From positions 1 to 16,569 of the forward strand of contig CAZVNS010000034.1 of NCBI GenBank assembly GCA_964628905.1: a stretch of 16,569 nt of DNA, read 5' to 3'. The stretch's first letter is position 1; each line of letters opens with the position of its first letter. A program made the position numbers and the translations under genes. A model generated the notes under the pieces. It was not told the origin of the DNA, searched no databases, and was given only the letters and a program-made list of their open reading frames with translations. Shown in pieces: positions 14,006-16,569 of the stretch. The DNA comes from JAJPXC01 sp964628905. GTDB lineage: Bacteria; Bacteroidota; Bacteroidia; Bacteroidales; Muribaculaceae.

Positions 14006-16264
14006 TCAGTCGAGTCGGTATAGTATGAGTTGGTCGATTAGTGCGTGGTTAGTGGTGAGGTTCATGTTCTCGTCTTCGGGGAGGAAGTCGAGTGTGATGG
14101 TCGCTCCCCGGGTGGGGATTTCTACAATCACGGGGTTCGACATTCCCCAGTCATCCCAGTTGGCTACGCCTCGTTGGGGGAGGACGATGGTGCCTGCCTT
14201 ATTGCCATCGACCATCAGAGAGCGGATGGCGGCTTTGTTTTCAGTGTTGACGGGGCCGTTGCCGTTGGCATAGCGTGCGTAGGCGACGTATCGTCCGGGT
14301 TGCAGTCCGGTGGTGTTGGCCTTGACAGATTTGACTGTGTGGTCGGTTTCGGCAAATCCGCCGTTATAGCCCGTTACGGGGGCTTTGGGTTGGTAGGATA
14401 TTTCGGCAGAGGAGGGTGTGGTAACCTCATCGGCCATCTCGAGCACGATCCCGGGACGGTTGGAGAGTGGTTCGGAGGCAAACGAGGGTATGCCGGCTTC
14501 GGAGCAGCCAACCACCATGTATTCACCCGGAATTGAGGCATCGAAGGTGGTGGTGTGGGTCGTGCCCACTACTTTGCCGTCGCGTATCACCTCGTAATAT
14601 GCTATGTATTCGAGGGGATTCCACTGCAGCTGGTCTCTCGAGGCGTTGAAGCGGGTGGCTGGAGTCCAGGGGGCTTTGGCGTTGGTGGTGCGGTTGACCT
14701 TCATTGGTGTGAACTCTGAGTTCATCACTATGCGTATGTCTCCTCCCTTCTTGAGCTCTTTGGCCGTGATAAATCCGTCTTTTACCGCCTTGCCGTTGAA
14801 GGTCATCGACTTGATGCCTGAGCCATAGCCCTCGACGGTGATGTTGAGCCGGGCACCGCGATAGTTGAAGTTCTCAAGCGTGCGGGTGTCGGCAAGGGTT
14901 GTGGGCACAAATGGGGCGAAGCGCAGACCATCCTTCTCGAAGTGGATGCCGAAGAGTATGCGGTTGGTCAAGGCAAGGTTGCCTGAGAGCGACCATAGCA
15001 TGTTGGATGAGTTGAGCTCGGTGAATATGTCGCCGTTGTCGAGGTTGAAATTTTCCTTGTTGGTGGCAAATAGGGCCGCGGGGCGGATTACTGAACCGAT
15101 GGCTTCGAGAGTCCCGTCCTCGTTGCCCACCTTGGCGTTGGCAAGCGCCCAGTATGAGGCCACGAAGGGCCACAGTGCGTTGTTATGGTAGTTGGGCATG
15201 TCGACGATCTGTGGGTAGAATATGGCTACACCGTAGGGTGTGATGGGGTTGTTCTCGGTGATTGAACGCTGACGCTCAGCGGGGGCGATGTCGTAGAGTA
15301 TCGAGAGCGACTCGCCGAGGGTTTCGGCGCGGGGGTTGATGACGGGGAAATCGCGGCCGTAGGTGTACATGCCGTAGTATCCTTTGTCGTCGAGCCAGAA
15401 TGTGTCGTTGATCTGTTTGACCAGCGACTCTGCCTGGGTAGCATACTCCTGAGCTGCCTTCTTCTTGCCCAGATCCTGAGCCATGTCGGCCAGGATTTGC
15501 AAGCCGGCGGCGTGGATCATGTTGGTGCCCATTGCCTCACTCTGGGCGATGTCGGCGGTCTGCATCCAGCGGGGATAGCTCTGCTCGCGCCAGTCGATGA
15601 ATGAGGTCTCACCCTTGACGAGCCCGCGGTCGGAGTAGGTGGTGAGGGCATCTTTGGCAAAGGAGCGCTCTACGATTGGGTATACCTTCTCGAGCCACGC
15701 ACGGTCACCGGTCACCTTATATATCTCATAGGCTGCGAGTGCCCACGCCATGCGGTCGGTCGAGATGGGCCAAGCGCCACCCGACCCGGTGTCCTGGATG
15801 ATCTGACCCTGCGCGTTGACCTTCTTCATCAGCGAGATCATCGACGCCTCGGGCTGCAGGTAGGCCATCGAGAGGATTATAGAGTATGACACGTCGCGGG
15901 TCCACACCCCGGCCCACTCCTTACCGGTGCGGAGGGTTGTGTCGGGCTCAACGGCGTTGACCATCTCGTCAAGGCCCATGTTGTAGACGGCTTGCAGCAG
16001 CTTGTTGGACGTGTTGAGGCGGGGGTAAGATGAGATGTCGTTCTTCAGCTTCCACTGCTTATCGATAGGCATATAGTAGTGTGGACGAGCCGAATAGGTA
16101 GACTGTATTTCGTAGGGTGAAACAGCCCAGGCCTTAAACTCATCTTGAAACACCGTGTCACCCTGCCAGCGGTAAGCATCGGTCGACACTATCACCTGCG
16201 GCTGAGCCGCAGCTCCCACGCACATGGCAACTGCCACTGCCGCCAAAATCCTTTTGATCTTCAT
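14006..16264 (-). CDS. Secreted six-hairpin glycosidase-like protein with C-terminal CBM-like module
   Basis: The 752-residue product begins with a Sec signal peptide (MKIKRILAAVAVAMCVGAAA), cleaved near residue 20; the Cys at 15 is not in a lipobox context. Residues about 80-480 look like an (alpha/alpha)6 barrel: GVWTRDVSYSIILSMAY (119-135), GAWPISTDRMAWALAAYE (163-180), SFIDWREQSYP (221-231) and NGDIFTELNSSNMLWSLSGN. This matches proteins annotated as glycogen-debranching or MGH1-like glycosidases; the substrate and catalytic pair are not assignable here. A fibronectin-like segment (about 530-615) and a CBM35/6-like beta-sandwich (about 630-752, with GRYVAYARYANGNGPVN and ALIDQLILYRL) follow. 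It is the first gene of the unit, with a consensus promoter and a leader of about 70 nt. Confidence 0.86.
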   Translation of the reverse strand: MKIKRILAAVAVAMCVGAAAQPQVIVSTDAYRWQGDTVFQDEFKAWAVSPYEIQSTYSARPHYYMPIDKQWKLKNDISSYPRLNTSNKLLQAVYNMGLDEMVNAVEPDTTLRTGKEWAGVWTRDVSYSIILSMAYLQPEASMISLMKKVNAQGQIIQDTGSGGAWPISTDRMAWALAAYEIYKVTGDRAWLEKVYPIVERSFAKDALTTYSDRGLVKGETSFIDWREQSYPRWMQTADIAQSEAMGTNMIHAAGLQILADMAQDLGKKKAAQEYATQAESLVKQINDTFWLDDKGYYGMYTYGRDFPVINPRAETLGESLSILYDIAPAERQRSITENNPITPYGVAIFYPQIVDMPNYHNNALWPFVASYWALANAKVGNEDGTLEAIGSVIRPAALFATNKENFNLDNGDIFTELNSSNMLWSLSGNLALTNRILFGIHFEKDGLRFAPFVPTTLADTRTLENFNYRGARLNITVEGYGSGIKSMTFNGKAVKDGFITAKELKKGGDIRIVMNSEFTPMKVNRTTNAKAPWTPATRFNASRDQLQWNPLEYIAYYEVIRDGKVVGTTHTTTFDASIPGEYMVVGCSEAGIPSFASEPLSNRPGIVLEMADEVTTPSSAEISYQPKAPVTGYNGGFAETDHTVKSVKANTTGLQPGRYVAYARYANGNGPVNTENKAAIRSLMVDGNKAGTIVLPQRGVANWDDWGMSNPVIVEIPTRGATITLDFLPEDENMNLTTNHALIDQLILYRLD

Positions 16265-16293
16265 ATATCTTATTCTTGGTTATGCATTGCTCT

Positions 16294-16317
16294 TGTGCCA
16301 TAACGCTGTCAGGCACA
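16294..16317 (-). promoter_or_regulatory. Small hairpin in the leader of the glycosidase mRNA
   Basis: TGTGCC (16294-16299) pairs with GGCACA (16312-16317) around a 12-nt loop, about 30 nt before the start codon and within the expected 5' UTR. Its function is unknown and it may be fortuitous. Confidence 0.3.
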
Positions 16318-16339
16318 CGCTTGTTCGATGTTGTTGGGG

Positions 16340-16370
16340 CAAAGATACAGAAATATTTTGAGGCAACAAA
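16340..16370 (-). promoter_or_regulatory. Promoter of the glycosidase-thioesterase unit
   Basis: TTTG (16367-16370), 19 nt, then TATCTTTG (16340-16347) on the minus strand: a full consensus match. The TTTG is the last four bases of the 3' arm of the upstream tRNA-Arg terminator stem. Confidence 0.87.
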
Positions 16371-16393
16371 GGCTCGCCAATGGCGAGCCTTTG
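16367..16393 (-). terminator. Terminator hairpin after tRNA-Arg
   Basis: CAAAGGCTCGCC (16367-16378) and GGCGAGCCTTTG (16382-16393) form a perfect 12-bp stem with a 3-nt loop, 3 nt beyond the encoded CCA of the tRNA. On the minus strand the only U-rich part of the tail is the CCTTTGTTG at the stem foot. Confidence 0.75.
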
Positions 16394-16396
16394 CGG

Positions 16397-16473
16397 TGGT
16401 GACTCGTATAGGATTCAAACCTATAACCTTCTGATCCGTAGTCAGATGCTCTATTCAGTTGAGCTAACGAGCC
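16397..16473 (-). tRNA. tRNA-Arg (anticodon ACG), copy 1
   Basis: The minus strand gives acceptor GGCTCGT/ACGAGTC (with a G2-U71 wobble), D-arm AGCTC/GAGC-like, anticodon arm TCTGA-CTACGGA-TCAGA with anticodon ACG (deaminated to ICG to read CGN), a T-arm, A73 and an encoded CCA (16397-16399). It lies directly upstream of the glycosidase unit and is probably co-transcribed with the second copy behind it. Confidence 0.95.
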
Positions 16474-16515
16474 AATCCTGAGTATGAAAAGTCGGCAACC
16501 TCAGCGTTGCCTTAG

Positions 16516-16569
16516 TGACTCGTATAGGATTCAAACCTATAACCTTCTGATCCGTAGTCAGATGCTCTA
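16516..16569 (-). tRNA. tRNA-Arg (anticodon ACG), copy 2, 3' part only
   Basis: The 54 bases inside the window are identical to the corresponding bases of copy 1 (16400-16453), so this is a tandem repeat with a 116-nt period. In contrast to copy 1, the bases after A73 read CTA and not CCA, so the end must be added enzymatically. The 5' part runs off the window. A GGCAAC/GTTGCC hairpin (16493-16510) lies in the spacer between the copies. Confidence 0.93.

Overview
The window is a piece of a Bacteroidales chromosome. A gut Muribaculaceae-type genome (coding GC well above intergenic GC) is my best guess, but the family-level call is inference. Three things support Bacteroidetes: several promoters match the Bacteroidetes sigma-ABfr pattern TTTG-N19/20-TANNTTTG; leaders are AT-rich without Shine-Dalgarno sites; and the gene content is typical (Omp40/41-like OmpA protein, DUF3098 between ftsX and uppP, a DUF5074/YncE-type surface lipoprotein, a two-hotdog acyl-ACP thioesterase).

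Layout. 1-51 is the 3' end of a plus-strand tRNA-Asn. 52-627 is gene-poor: two terminators, a broken 3' gene remnant and a folded region. nagB (minus) and an OmpA-family gene (plus) then diverge from a shared AT-rich region. 3140-6482 is a tight plus-strand operon, aspS - nif3-like - C4 zinc-ribbon coiled-coil gene, with a leader full of short tandem repeats and a strong 18-bp hairpin after it. 6540-6930 is non-coding, with a small palindrome, short repeats and a four-tract G run, followed by an initiator tRNA-fMet on the minus strand. 7271-11162 is the plus-strand cluster ftsX - DUF3098 - uppP - truB - queA (cell division, lipid-carrier recycling, tRNA modification). From 11155 to the end everything is on the minus strand. 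Read in the direction of transcription, it runs: tandem tRNA-Arg(ACG), a secreted six-hairpin glycosidase followed by an acyl-ACP thioesterase, tRNA-Ala(GGC), then a DUF5074 beta-propeller lipoprotein followed by yigZ.

Most of the window is housekeeping, and I do not see an undescribed defence, mobile or biosynthetic system in it. The signals most worth a second look are architectural. On the minus strand, three successive transcription units are separated by hairpin terminators whose 3' foot abuts or contains the TTTG -33 box of the next promoter. The two tRNA promoters visible in the window share a TTTGC/GCAAA dyad at the start-site region. There are also unexplained structured or repetitive non-coding stretches at about 482-600, 3052-3117 and 6682-6928.
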